Assembly: GCF_013185185.1 (NCBI RefSeq)
Contig: NZ_JAAZWE010000001.1
Location: 868,001-932,000, forward strand
Source of the DNA: Saccharibacillus endophyticus
GTDB lineage: Bacteria; Bacillota; Bacilli; Paenibacillales; Paenibacillaceae
DNA length: 64,000 bases
Direction: 5' to 3'
Shown here in pieces: positions 24,182 through 32,205 of this stretch. Numbering within the stretch: position 1 is the stretch's first letter; each line of letters begins with the position of its first letter. The notes below the pieces were generated by a model that was not told the DNA's origin, did no database searches, and saw nothing but the letters and a program-made list of their open reading frames with translations. Position numbers and translations under genes: made by a program.

Positions 24182-25711
24182 TTATGAACGAGAGCCGTCT
24201 GCCCGTTCTGCTCCATTCGATTCTTCCGCGCCCGCCTTCGCATTGCCCATAAAAGCAATCGCGACAGCCGCCAAAGCAATCGGGATCAGCGCGAACAGGA
24301 ACATCGAAGTAATCGAGTCGGACATGGCGTTCACGATCTTGTCCAGAATATCCGGCGGGATCTGCGAGCGCACGTCGGACTGGAACACGCTGCGAAGATC
24401 TCCCCCCGCGAAACCTCCCGCTTCCTGTCCGGCAAAAGCATCCTTCAAACGGCTTGCCAACACGCTGCTTTGAATCGCGCCGAAGATCGTAATGCCGAGC
24501 GTCATGCCGAACGAACGCAGGAACGAGTTGGTCGAGTTCGCCGTTCCCCGGTACTGAGGCTCCAAATTGTGCATCGAAGCCGTCGGCAGCATGGAGAAAG
24601 AGAATCCGACGCCGAAACCGGCCAGAACCATATAGATCGTAAGCAGGACGCGCGAAGTATCCGGCGACATAAAGGCCAGCAGCGCCATCCCGGCGAAGAA
24701 CGAAATCACGGATACGGTCATCAGGCGGCGGAACGGAATTTTAGTTTGGAAAATACCGCCGAGCGCGCTGCCCGCTACCGAGCCCAGCATCATCGGAGTC
24801 AGGATCAATCCCGCATTGGTCGCCGAACCGCCGTAAACGGCCTGCACGAACAGCGGAATATAGACCGTAAGAATGATAAACGTCGCGCCGTACAGGAAAG
24901 CCAACACCTGCGACGAGGCAAATAATCGGCGCTTGAACAGCCAGAACGGCAGAATCGGATCAACCGCCTTGCGTTCTGCGAGCACGAAAGCGATAAAGAA
25001 TACGGCAAAGGCTGCAAAGAGCCCCAGAATCGCGATCGAATTCCAAGCGTAACCGTCCGAGCCGCCCAGCTCCAGCGCGAACATCAGTGCCACGATCGCC
25101 ACCACCAGCGTGACCGCGCCCACCCAGTCGATCTGCTGCTTGCGATGCACGGCCGACTCTTTGTAAAAGCCGATGATGAAGAACAAAGCCAGCACGCCCA
25201 GCGGCACATTCACGTAGAAGACCCAGTGCCAGCTGATTGCTTCCGTAATATAAGCACCGAGCAGCGGTCCCAGCACGCTCGACAGACCGAATACCGCGCC
25301 GAGCATCCCGGTCATTTTACCGCGCTTCTCGGGCGGAAACGTGTCGAAGATGATCGTGAAAGCGATCGGCATCAGCGCTCCGCCGCCGATTCCTTGAATC
25401 GCGCGGAACAAGCTAAGCTGCGTCATCGTTTGGGCCAGTCCGCAAAGCGCGGAACCCAGCAGGAACACGATCAATCCGAACACGAAAAATCGCTTGCGCC
25501 CGTACATATCCGACAATTTGCCGAAGATCGGCATCCCTGCCATCGTAGCGACCATGTACGCGGACGTGACCCAAACGAATTGATCCAATCCTCCGAGATC
25601 CGCGACAATGGTGCCCATCGCCGTCGCAACGATCGTATTGTCCATCGCCGCCATCAAGATGCTGAGCAGCAGTCCCGCGACCACCCATTTCGTATTTGCT
25701 TGATTACTCAT
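24182..25711 (-). CDS. MFS drug-efflux transporter, DHA2 (EmrB/QacA) family
   Basis: About 509 residues with fourteen predicted membrane segments. Family motifs are clear: MDNTIVATAMGTI in segment 1 (motif D1-like), GKLSDMYGRKRFF after segment 2 (motif A), RAIQGIGGGALMPIA (motif B-like) and GAVFGLSSVLGPLLGA (motif C, antiporter). These proteins export cationic or lipophilic compounds in exchange for protons. The start is taken as the ATG at 25711; earlier in-frame codons run into the promoter. Expression appears to be controlled by a TetR-type repressor, because a perfect dyad fills the promoter spacer, but no TetR gene lies in the window next to it. Confidence 0.92.
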   Translation of the reverse strand: MSNQANTKWVVAGLLLSILMAAMDNTIVATAMGTIVADLGGLDQFVWVTSAYMVATMAGMPIFGKLSDMYGRKRFFVFGLIVFLLGSALCGLAQTMTQLSLFRAIQGIGGGALMPIAFTIIFDTFPPEKRGKMTGMLGAVFGLSSVLGPLLGAYITEAISWHWVFYVNVPLGVLALFFIIGFYKESAVHRKQQIDWVGAVTLVVAIVALMFALELGGSDGYAWNSIAILGLFAAFAVFFIAFVLAERKAVDPILPFWLFKRRLFASSQVLAFLYGATFIILTVYIPLFVQAVYGGSATNAGLILTPMMLGSVAGSALGGIFQTKIPFRRLMTVSVISFFAGMALLAFMSPDTSRVLLTIYMVLAGFGVGFSFSMLPTASMHNLEPQYRGTANSTNSFLRSFGMTLGITIFGAIQSSVLASRLKDAFAGQEAGGFAGGDLRSVFQSDVRSQIPPDILDKIVNAMSDSITSMFLFALIPIALAAVAIAFMGNAKAGAEESNGAERADGSRS

Positions 25712-25748
25712 TGTGCGCACCAACCTTTGTTGTCTTAAATTCTTTTCA

Positions 25749-25777
25749 AGACTAAATGACCCGTTGGTCATTGTCAA
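25749..25777 (-). promoter_or_regulatory. SigA promoter with TetR-like operator in the spacer
   Basis: Minus strand TTGACA (25777-25772), 17-bp spacer, TAGTCT (25754-25749). The spacer is occupied by the perfect dyad AATGACC-CGTT-GGTCATT (25755-25772 on the plus strand). A repressor bound here would block RNA polymerase. Such dyads are typical of TetR-family repressors of drug pumps. Confidence 0.8.
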
Positions 25778-25906
25778 GAATTTTTTATGTCAGATTAGGC
25801 ATATTGGAATTTAGATTCGAGTAAACGCATCATTACACCCTTTTTGAGAGGAGTTTTATTTTGAATCGTTTGGATCGGGAGAACGAACATTCGTCTTCTG
25901 AATGCG

Positions 25907-26200
25907 TCAGCGGTAAGGCATGGCATTGGCCGGATTCATTTTGGGAGCATTCAGCGTATGTGTTCCTTTCATTTCCTGAATATTGATCGTTACTGACGAG
26001 AATACCGGCGACCTTGGCGCATAGACCGCCATCACGATACTTTCGCTTCCGGTGGCTTTTGCGTGCTCGATCGTCGGATTGACGCTTTCCTTCATTGCGG
26101 TACCCAGTTCGCGCGGAGCTAAATTCGCGCTCGCGGGCATTTGTTTGAACGCGTTGGCGATGCCCGTTTCCGGAGCATTCGGTTTGATTTCTTCTGTCAT
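25907..26200 (-). CDS. Small hypothetical protein
   Basis: 97 residues, no signal peptide. The sequence has a hydrophobic beta-like core (SESIVMAVYAPRSPVFSSVT) and Pro/Asn/Met-rich ends (LNAPKMNPANAMPYR). Amino-acid composition is natural, unlike the overlapping frame 25833-26225, which is Arg/Ser-rich. I do not recognise it. The ribosome site is weak, and a perfect 24-bp hairpin ends 17 bp upstream of the start codon, so translation or transcription could be affected by that structure. Confidence is moderate. Confidence 0.5.
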   Translation of the reverse strand: MTEEIKPNAPETGIANAFKQMPASANLAPRELGTAMKESVNPTIEHAKATGSESIVMAVYAPRSPVFSSVTINIQEMKGTHTLNAPKMNPANAMPYR

Positions 26201-26216
26201 TTTGTTTTCGCCATAG

Positions 26217-26269
26217 CTTTCTCAATAACCTAAGAAGCCTGTAGAAGGCTTCTTAGGTTATTGAGAAAG
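26217..26269. repeat. Perfect 24-bp hairpin
   Basis: The 24 bases at 26217-26240 are the exact reverse complement of 26246-26269, with a 5-base loop. The right arm runs into the end of structured repeat copy 4 (TTGAGAAAG). No T-run follows on the minus strand, so it is not a textbook terminator, although it would fold strongly in RNA from either strand. Confidence 0.85.
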
Positions 26270-26450
26270 TTACGTTTGAGAGGGAAGCCGTAAGGCTCTG
26301 AGAGAAATTCGTTTCGGTCGCGTGTTGAAATGGAGAAAAGGAATCAAATTTCAGAGGAATTTTCTCCACTTCAAAGGCGATCGCTATCGCTCCTACACTG
26401 AATTTCTCTCTCCGCCTTCTAGCTTCCAGCTACGTTTGATTTTCTCGACC
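26261..26450. repeat. Structured intergenic repeat, copy 4 (full length, 190 bp)
   Basis: Same length as copy 3. Outer stem GAGAGAAATTC (26300-26310) with GAATTTCTCTC (26401-26411); central stem AAATGGAGAAAA (26328-26339) with TTTTCTCCACTT (26360-26371, one G-U type pair). Lower arms GAAGCCGTAAGGCTC and GCCTTCTAGCTTC continue the fold. It carries the GGCGATCGCTATCGCTCC box of the second subtype. It lies 49 bp past the stop of the secreted glycoside hydrolase gene, in the opposite orientation to copy 3. Confidence 0.9.
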
Positions 26451-26456
26451 TTTTGA

Positions 26457-26481
26457 GAAGCTTAGAGCAGGCTTCTTTTTA
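26457..26481 (+). terminator. Hairpin flanking repeat copy 4
   Basis: AGAAGC pairs with GCTTCT, followed by a plus-strand T-run. No plus-strand gene ends here. Its position next to the repeat matches that of the right mirror hairpin of copy 3. Confidence 0.5.
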
Positions 26482-26498
26482 CTAAGAAAACTATTTTA

Positions 26499-29400
26499 TC
26501 AAGGAGCGGCCGAAACGATTTCGATCCCGTCGACGAACGCCGTATTATCTCCGTTCGTCGAAGTGGCGACGAAGCGGACTTCGCGGCTGCCGGCCGTCAC
26601 GGAGAACGGTTCGGTTCGGAACGGTTCGAATCGGGCGGACGCCGGCGTGAAAGAACCGACTTTGTTCGTTCCGACGTAAACATCGAACTTTTGGATCCCC
26701 GGATAGCCGGAGCGCTGGGAAGCCTGAAATTGGATGCGGTACGAACCGGCCGCGAAATCGGCCGTTTGCTTGAATGTGCCGCTTCCGGACGAATCGGTTT
26801 TCAGGTAAGCGGTTTGAACGCCTTCCGGCGCGTCGGGCGCGTAAAACGGCTTGCCGTTGCGCTGGATGCCCGAATGGTTGTCGAACGTCCAACCTCCTGC
26901 GGTAAAGTTGAATTTCGCGCCGCTGACGACCGGGTCTTCGAAACCGCCATTGGTCAACGCGGTTTCGCCGCCCGGCGTTTCCGGCGTATCCTTGCCGGTC
27001 GGCGCGATCGCGACGGAATCGATGAACGCGGCGTTGTCTCCCTGCGTTTTCGTCGCGGAGAAGCGGATCGCGTGCTTGCCTTCGCTCGCGTCGAAAGCGT
27101 CGGTGGTATACGAGGCGTACGCGCTTTGCGTAATGTTGTAGGAACCGATCTTCGTATCGTCGAACCAGATATCGAAGGTCTGATCCCCGTAACCCGCGCG
27201 CTTGGCCGCTTCGAACGTCAGCTCGTAGCGTCCCGCCGGGAAGTAGACCGACTGGCTGAACTCGCCCGCGACGCCGTTGGTCGTTTTGAGATAACCGCTC
27301 TGCTTGCCTTCCGGCGCGGCAGGAGGCTGGAACGGGCTTGTATTCGCCTGCACGCCGGATTCCGGTTTGAACGACCAACCGTTATTCATCGGGCCGCCGG
27401 ACGCTCCCGTGGTCGCCGGGCGCTCGAAGCCCGCGTTGATCACGGTCACGACCGGATATTCATCCGGCACGACGGAGCTGGTATAGCCGCGTTTTTCGAA
27501 ACCCGGAGCCGGATCGCCGCCGAACGTCGCGTCGTTCAACGTCGCGCCTCCGGTCAACGTTTTGTACACGAAACGCCCGTCCGCGCCGTAGGCGACGCTT
27601 TGCGTGCCGGAAAACGTAATCTGATCGCCTTCGTAGCCCGCGAACTTATAACCGTCCGGTCCCGAAGCAAGGCTTCTCGTCCGGTACAGCGAAGACGAAA
27701 CAGCCGAATTTTGCACACCCGGCGCAATCGCGATCGCTTTAATCGTTTGCGTCGTGCCTTCCGGCAAAATGATCGGTCCGCCGTACAGCGACGAAGAAGC
27801 CGTAGGCGTGCTGCCGTTGGTCGTATACCGGATTTGCGCGTTCGGCGTCCCGCTTTCTAGCTTCACCGCTTCGGACGACGGATATAATCCGTGCTTTAAG
27901 CTGAAGCTCGGCGCTTCCGCCCGTCCGGCTTCGCTTTTCGGCGTAACTTTGACCAGCGCGATGCCGTAGGCTTTCGGATCGGCGGCGCTTTGCGCTTTGA
28001 CCGCGACCCACTTTTCGCTTGCGATCGCCGGAGCGGTATATACGCCCGCCGAACTGACCGTGCCGTTATTTTGGCCTGCTACGCTCCAAGTGACGCCCCC
28101 GCTGCCGTCGATCACTTCCGCGTTCAGCGTGACGCTTTCTCCGCCTTTTACGTACGGATCGACCGGAGTCACCGAGACCTGGGTATCCGGTTCTTCGGTC
28201 GTGTAGATCGCGAAGGAATAATCCGTTTCGGACGAATTATCCTGGAAAGCGCTGCTTGCCTGGAACGTTCCCGATACGGCCGGAACCGTCGCGTTGCCTT
28301 CCAGCGCGATGTCGTCGGTGTACGCATGCTTGTAGAACGTTTTATTGATCGCGGTATCGCCGAAATCGAAGGTCAGGTTTTTCGCTGCGCCGCCTTTGCT
28401 TTCGACCAGCACCGCGTAATCGCCTTCGCCCGTTTTGAACGCGGCGGCGCGGATGTCGTCCGCGTCGGTTTGCGCCGCAATCACTTCGCTATGCTCCGGG
28501 ATATACCGGCTGAGCAGCGAAGCGGCGTAGAACGTGCGATTCGGCTTCAGCCCGAGCACGTTGGAATCCCACATCGTGTACGCGCCGTTCACGTCGCCGA
28601 GCGGATCGGCCGTCCAGGTTCCCGTCATCTGCCACACCAGCGCGGAACTTGCGCCGGAATTGGCCGCTTGGATCACGTTGTTCGCGAATCCCGCGTCCCA
28701 GCCGCTGATATCGTCGTACCGCCAGCCGAACTCGGTCAGGTGAACCGGCTTGCCTCCGGCTGCATCGGTACGCTGCTGGATCGCGCCGCCGAGCGTGTCG
28801 TAGCCCGCGCCGTATACATGGAAACTGTACGCGTCGAAATGCTCGCCCGCGTTTTGCTCCATGTAAGCGGTCCAGGCGGGAGCGTCGACTTCTTCCGGTC
28901 CCCAAATTTCGATCCGGTCCCTCAGCCCGTCCGTTTGAAGCTGCTGGCTGACTTTGGCGACCATCTGCGCGTAATACGCTTTCTGGTCGCCCGGCGCTTC
29001 GAAGTCCCAGCTGCCGTTCGGTTCGTTATAAAACGTTAAGTATTTGACGTTATCGTAACCGCGTTCGTCCAGCAGCTCGCCGAGCAGCGCCGACGCGGAA
29101 CGTCCGTAAGCGTCGAGATCGGCCGGGGCGCTCGTCGTCGGTTCCTGCCCCGGAATGCCGAACCAGGATTGGGCTTTGCTGCCGACTTTCCAGCCGAAAT
29201 TCAGCTCCACTTCGGTTCCGGCTTCCTTAAACGCGTCCAAATAAGCGTAAAAAGCTTTCATTTCGTCGCTGTCCCACGTGTACTGCCCTTTTTGCGGCTC
29301 CATCCAATCGATCTGGAACCAGACTCTGGCGACTTTGGGCTGCGCCGTCAAAATGCGTTTGCGGTCGACTTCCCAATGCGCGTCGGAGTAGCCGAAGCTT

Positions 29401-29618
29401 TGCGTTTGCGACATCAGCGACTGGGGCATCAGGTTAACGCCGACGCCCAGGAAATTCTGCTGGATGATTTGATCCGGATCGATCTCGATCGTTCGGGCGG
29501 CTGCCGCCGATACCGGATCGGGCTTCATTCCGACAGGAAGGGCGAGCGACAGGCCGAGCAGGATTCCCAAAGCGGAACGTCCGAACGAACGCGCGCGAAG
29601 CGACTTTCTTTTCTGCAT
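26499..29618 (-). CDS. Secreted modular glycoside hydrolase (GH39-like) with carbohydrate-binding modules
   Basis: 1039 residues with a signal peptide (about 1-38, ending VSAAA). A clan GH-A barrel occupies about 45-480; the acid/base is probably Glu199 (FYNEPNG) and the nucleophile Glu296 (LTEFGW). Next come an Ig-like segment (about 490-570), a chitobiase/HexA C-terminal-like module (RYTTNGSTPTASS), and two similar beta-sandwich modules near 745-890 and 900-1039 (both with NAGFE or NGGFEDP starts and AFIDS/AFVDG ends). The enzyme should act on extracellular plant polysaccharide; the substrate is not certain. A perfect cre match upstream indicates CcpA control. A structured repeat follows the stop. 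Confidence 0.88.
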   Translation of the reverse strand: MQKRKSLRARSFGRSALGILLGLSLALPVGMKPDPVSAAAARTIEIDPDQIIQQNFLGVGVNLMPQSLMSQTQSFGYSDAHWEVDRKRILTAQPKVARVWFQIDWMEPQKGQYTWDSDEMKAFYAYLDAFKEAGTEVELNFGWKVGSKAQSWFGIPGQEPTTSAPADLDAYGRSASALLGELLDERGYDNVKYLTFYNEPNGSWDFEAPGDQKAYYAQMVAKVSQQLQTDGLRDRIEIWGPEEVDAPAWTAYMEQNAGEHFDAYSFHVYGAGYDTLGGAIQQRTDAAGGKPVHLTEFGWRYDDISGWDAGFANNVIQAANSGASSALVWQMTGTWTADPLGDVNGAYTMWDSNVLGLKPNRTFYAASLLSRYIPEHSEVIAAQTDADDIRAAAFKTGEGDYAVLVESKGGAAKNLTFDFGDTAINKTFYKHAYTDDIALEGNATVPAVSGTFQASSAFQDNSSETDYSFAIYTTEEPDTQVSVTPVDPYVKGGESVTLNAEVIDGSGGVTWSVAGQNNGTVSSAGVYTAPAIASEKWVAVKAQSAADPKAYGIALVKVTPKSEAGRAEAPSFSLKHGLYPSSEAVKLESGTPNAQIRYTTNGSTPTASSSLYGGPIILPEGTTQTIKAIAIAPGVQNSAVSSSLYRTRSLASGPDGYKFAGYEGDQITFSGTQSVAYGADGRFVYKTLTGGATLNDATFGGDPAPGFEKRGYTSSVVPDEYPVVTVINAGFERPATTGASGGPMNNGWSFKPESGVQANTSPFQPPAAPEGKQSGYLKTTNGVAGEFSQSVYFPAGRYELTFEAAKRAGYGDQTFDIWFDDTKIGSYNITQSAYASYTTDAFDASEGKHAIRFSATKTQGDNAAFIDSVAIAPTGKDTPETPGGETALTNGGFEDPVVSGAKFNFTAGGWTFDNHSGIQRNGKPFYAPDAPEGVQTAYLKTDSSGSGTFKQTADFAAGSYRIQFQASQRSGYPGIQKFDVYVGTNKVGSFTPASARFEPFRTEPFSVTAGSREVRFVATSTNGDNTAFVDGIEIVSAAP

Positions 29619-29690
29619 ATTCTCTCTCCTTTTAATCGAATTCGCCGTTCATGATAACAGATTTCCTCCTCTCGTGTTTATGCTATCGCA

Positions 29691-29705
29691 ATGTAAGCGT
29701 TAACA
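29691..29705 (-). promoter_or_regulatory. cre (CcpA) site upstream of the secreted glycoside hydrolase
   Basis: ATGTAAGCGTTAACA matches WTGNAANCGNWNNCW at every position and lies 73 bp upstream of the start codon, a position suited to repression in the presence of preferred sugars. Confidence 0.75.
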
Positions 29706-29761
29706 ACTTGAAAGATCCCACGAATCACTTGAAAAATTTTTCATCTTAATCATCGCTTGCC

Positions 29762-29796
29762 AAAAAGCCGTTCCGGATAACGCTGCCGGAACGGCT
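29762..29796 (-). terminator. Terminator of the SDR gene
   Basis: AGCCGTTCCG pairs with CGGAACGGCT; the A-run on the left is a T-run on the minus strand. It lies 21 bp after the SDR stop. Confidence 0.85.
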
Positions 29797-29816
29797 GTTC
29801 AGATCCAAATAGCGGC

Positions 29817-30605
29817 TTAGAGAGCCTTCACCGCGCCCCCGTCCACCAACAGCGCTTGTCCCGTCGCGTACGTATTGGCGAACGATCCGTAGAACGCTAC
29901 GACGCGGCCGAATTCGTCGGGTTGGCCCAGGCGGCCTAGCGGAATCGAGCGTTCGCTGGCTTGACGGACTTCGTCCAGGGATCGGCCTGTTTTTTTCGCA
30001 TTGGCTTCGTCCAGCTCCTGAATACGATCCGTGGCGATTCGGCCGGGGGCTACGGTGTTGATTAGAATGCCGTCAGGCGCTAGTTCGGTCGCCAGCGTCT
30101 TCGTGAGCGCATGAACGCCTGCACGAAAGACGTTCGACAGGATGAGGCCGTCTATAGGCTGTTTGATCGAGGCGGACGTCAGATTGACGATTCGACCGCC
30201 GCCTGCTTTACGCATATAAGGCAAAGCTTCGCGGATCATGCGGATCGTACCGAGCAGGTTCAATTCATAAGCGGCTTGCCAGTCGCTGTCCGACATTTCG
30301 TCGAAACGTCCTCCTTTGGGGCCTCCGGCATTACAAACCAATACATCCAGACCGCCAAAACGCTCAGCTGCTTCGCGAATGGCGCGCTGCACGTCGTCCG
30401 CTTTTCCCGCGTCCATCGCTACCGTCGAAACTTCGACGCCCGTTGCTTCTCCGATCACGCGCTTCGCCTCCGACAATCGTTCCTCGCTCCGACTGGCAAT
30501 CGTGACGTTGGCGCCTTCGCGTGCGAATTCCAGCGCCGAGGCGCGCCCGAGACCTTTACTTGCCGCAGCCACGAACACCGATTTTCCTTTGAGTCCCAAA
30601 TCCAT
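29817..30605 (-). CDS. SDR-family oxidoreductase with atypical active site
   Basis: A 262-residue short-chain dehydrogenase/reductase. The nucleotide-binding motif AASKGLGRA, the NAG motif (VCNAGGPKGG) and the C-terminal GQALLVDGG are typical. At the position of the usual YxxxK the sequence reads LSNVFRAGVHALTK, so the catalytic Tyr is missing, as in a branch of SDRs often annotated 3-oxoacyl-ACP reductase. It may therefore bind NAD(P) without normal catalysis or use another acid. AGGAGG lies 8 bp upstream of the ATG. The divergent gene is an XRE-cupin regulator, a possible controller. Confidence 0.88.
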   Translation of the reverse strand: MDLGLKGKSVFVAAASKGLGRASALEFAREGANVTIASRSEERLSEAKRVIGEATGVEVSTVAMDAGKADDVQRAIREAAERFGGLDVLVCNAGGPKGGRFDEMSDSDWQAAYELNLLGTIRMIREALPYMRKAGGGRIVNLTSASIKQPIDGLILSNVFRAGVHALTKTLATELAPDGILINTVAPGRIATDRIQELDEANAKKTGRSLDEVRQASERSIPLGRLGQPDEFGRVVAFYGSFANTYATGQALLVDGGAVKAL

Positions 30606-30690
30606 TTTCTAACCTCCTTATTTCCTCTTCTTGCTTCTTCTATTATACCCAACTTCGAACGCGGTCAGCGTGCTTGCCTTTTCTTCTTGG

Positions 30691-30742
30691 CTAGGGCGTG
30701 TCTTCAAATCTGCTTCTATCGAGGTTTGAAGACACGCCCTAG
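30691..30742. repeat. Small palindromic repeat (miniature element-like), copy 1
   Basis: CTAGGGCGTGTCTTCAAA (30691-30708) is the exact reverse complement of 30725-30742, with a 16-bp middle. The ends are flanked by CTAG, and the GGGCGTGTC... ends look like IS terminal repeats. A related copy lies at 41292-41351. It sits between the SDR and XRE-cupin promoters. Confidence 0.75.
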
Positions 30743-30792
30743 CGAACGAGCGAAAATCTTGGTAGGATAATGACACGAAAGGAGCGATGAAC

Positions 30793-31344
30793 ATGGATCT
30801 GGGTTCCAACATCCGTACCATACGCAAACGCAAAGGCATTACCATCGCTTCGATTTGCGCTGCTACGGGCCTATCGCAAGGGTTCATGAGCCAGGTGGAA
30901 AACGATAAAACGTCGCCGTCCATTGCCACGCTCGAACAGATTGCCCAAGCTTTGGATGTGCCTTTGGCTTATTTGTTATTGAAAAAGGAAGAACGGATGC
31001 AAGTCGTCCGCAAAGAAGAACGACGCCGGACATCAGGAGGAACGGAGCAGGTCGATATCTCGCATATCGGGCGTACGCCGCATCTGCGCATGACATTGAT
31101 CGATCTGGCTCCCGGCGCCTCGTCAGGCGATACTCCCCATGCCCACGAAGGCGAAGAAATTCATATGATTGTCAGCGGATCGGTCACGGCGCAGCAAGGC
31201 GAAGACGTCTATGATTTGCACGAGGGCGATACCTTCAGTTGGAATGCCTGCGTTCCGCACCGGGTCTGGAATGATAGCGACAAACCCGCCGTCGTGCTGA
31301 TCGCGGTGTATACGGATTCCAAGCGGGACGCTGAACCGATCTGA
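30793..31344 (+). CDS. XRE-family regulator with C-terminal cupin domain
   Basis: About 183 residues. The N-terminal HTH (LGSNIRTIRKRKGITIASIC, ATGLSQGFMSQVEND) is followed by a cupin domain with metal- or ligand-binding residues in PHAHEGEEIHMIVSGSV and the second box GDTFSWNACVPHRVWN. This layout is that of PuuR-like regulators, in which the cupin senses a small molecule. The start is the ATG at 30793, 8 bp after GGAG; an ATG at 30787 is too close to the site. The divergent SDR gene, or its own gene, is the likely target. A symmetrical terminator follows. Confidence 0.9.
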   Translation: MDLGSNIRTIRKRKGITIASICAATGLSQGFMSQVENDKTSPSIATLEQIAQALDVPLAYLLLKKEERMQVVRKEERRRTSGGTEQVDISHIGRTPHLRMTLIDLAPGASSGDTPHAHEGEEIHMIVSGSVTAQQGEDVYDLHEGDTFSWNACVPHRVWNDSDKPAVVLIAVYTDSKRDAEPI

Positions 31345-31394
31345 GTTTCTCTTTTGTTGATTTCCCCTATATGTACCTCAGCTATGATTTTTTT

Positions 31395-31443
31395 AAAAAA
31401 GCCGTTCCGCCGGCATCTTTCGATTGGCGAGAACGGCTTTTTT
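31395..31443. terminator. Bidirectional terminator
   Basis: AAAAAAGCCGTTC pairs with GAACGGCTTTTTT around a 24-base interior. It lies between convergent genes and has T-runs in both directions. Confidence 0.85.
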
Positions 31444-31472
31444 GCGTTATTTTTCAAACGTATAAAAATCAC

Positions 31473-32168
31473 TTAACGACGTCCGATCAGCATCTTTCCT
31501 GGTTGGAAAACGACGGAATAACCCAGTTTGTACAGCTCCGCATAGGGACGCAATGGATCCCTAGTTGACTCCAATCCGCGATACCTCGGCCATTGCAGAT
31601 AGTAAGACAGCCAGTAATCGCAGCCGATCGAGTAATAGGCTTCGCTCAAAATTTCGACCGTTTCGTTAAAGTCCGTATGTGCGGAAATGACATCAGTCAG
31701 CGTTTCGTAAATGATACTCCCCAGATTGTCTTCTGCCTCAAAATTAGTAAAGATCGGAGCGATGTGTCCCGGCGCAAGCACCTCGATCACCGAAATATTC
31801 GTAAGCGTCCGTGCTGCCTGCTGCGATTGCTCGGGGTCAGCCGCGAATAATCGCAGCAAACCCTCGATCAGTGCGCCGCCAAGCACTTGAATATGCTCTT
31901 GGGTGGCGTCATTCCGACCTCCGTTAAAATAACCCGGAACTGCTTCTCCTTCGAACTCCGAAACATCCAACATCTCGTAAATCGGACGGATACGAGCTAG
32001 TAGCGTTTCTCCGTACTCCAGAGGTTCAAATACTTTTTCTACAACTTGTCCTTCCGGCATAAATGACTGAAAATATCCATACAATTCATCTTCCGTCACA
32101 CCACCTTGTGCGTAAGGCTCTTCTCCGATCAGGCTCAGTACGTACAACCCATATTCCTGCTGATTCAT
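31473..32168 (-). CDS. Hypothetical cytoplasmic protein
   Basis: A 231-residue acidic, helix-rich protein without signal peptide or membrane segment. It begins MNQQEYGLYVLSLIGEEPYA and contains several short helical segments (GGALIEGLLRLFAADPEQS, ETVEILSEAYYSIGCDYW). I do not recognise a family or a catalytic motif. AGAGGGACC lies before the start codon. The upstream gene on the same strand is a DUF418 membrane protein, with a 37-bp gap, so the two may be cotranscribed. Confidence 0.75.
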   Translation of the reverse strand: MNQQEYGLYVLSLIGEEPYAQGGVTEDELYGYFQSFMPEGQVVEKVFEPLEYGETLLARIRPIYEMLDVSEFEGEAVPGYFNGGRNDATQEHIQVLGGALIEGLLRLFAADPEQSQQAARTLTNISVIEVLAPGHIAPIFTNFEAEDNLGSIIYETLTDVISAHTDFNETVEILSEAYYSIGCDYWLSYYLQWPRYRGLESTRDPLRPYAELYKLGYSVVFQPGKMLIGRR

Positions 32169-32205
32169 TAGGTCCCTCTCTTTCTTTGCGAAAGTTCGAC
32201 ATATC

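Noticed and set aside
25833..26225. 130-codon minus-strand open frame overlapping the 97-residue gene
   Set aside because: Its composition (Arg, Ser, Asn-rich) looks like a shifted frame; the frame at 25907-26200 is more natural.
26691..27860. Long plus-strand open frame of 389 codons
   Set aside because: It lies entirely opposite the secreted glycoside hydrolase gene. Its product is Arg-rich with no motif and no ribosome site, typical of antisense frames in G/C-rich coding DNA.
27990..29039. Plus-strand open frame of 349 codons
   Set aside because: Also antisense to the glycoside hydrolase, Arg/His-rich, without any recognisable domain or start signal.
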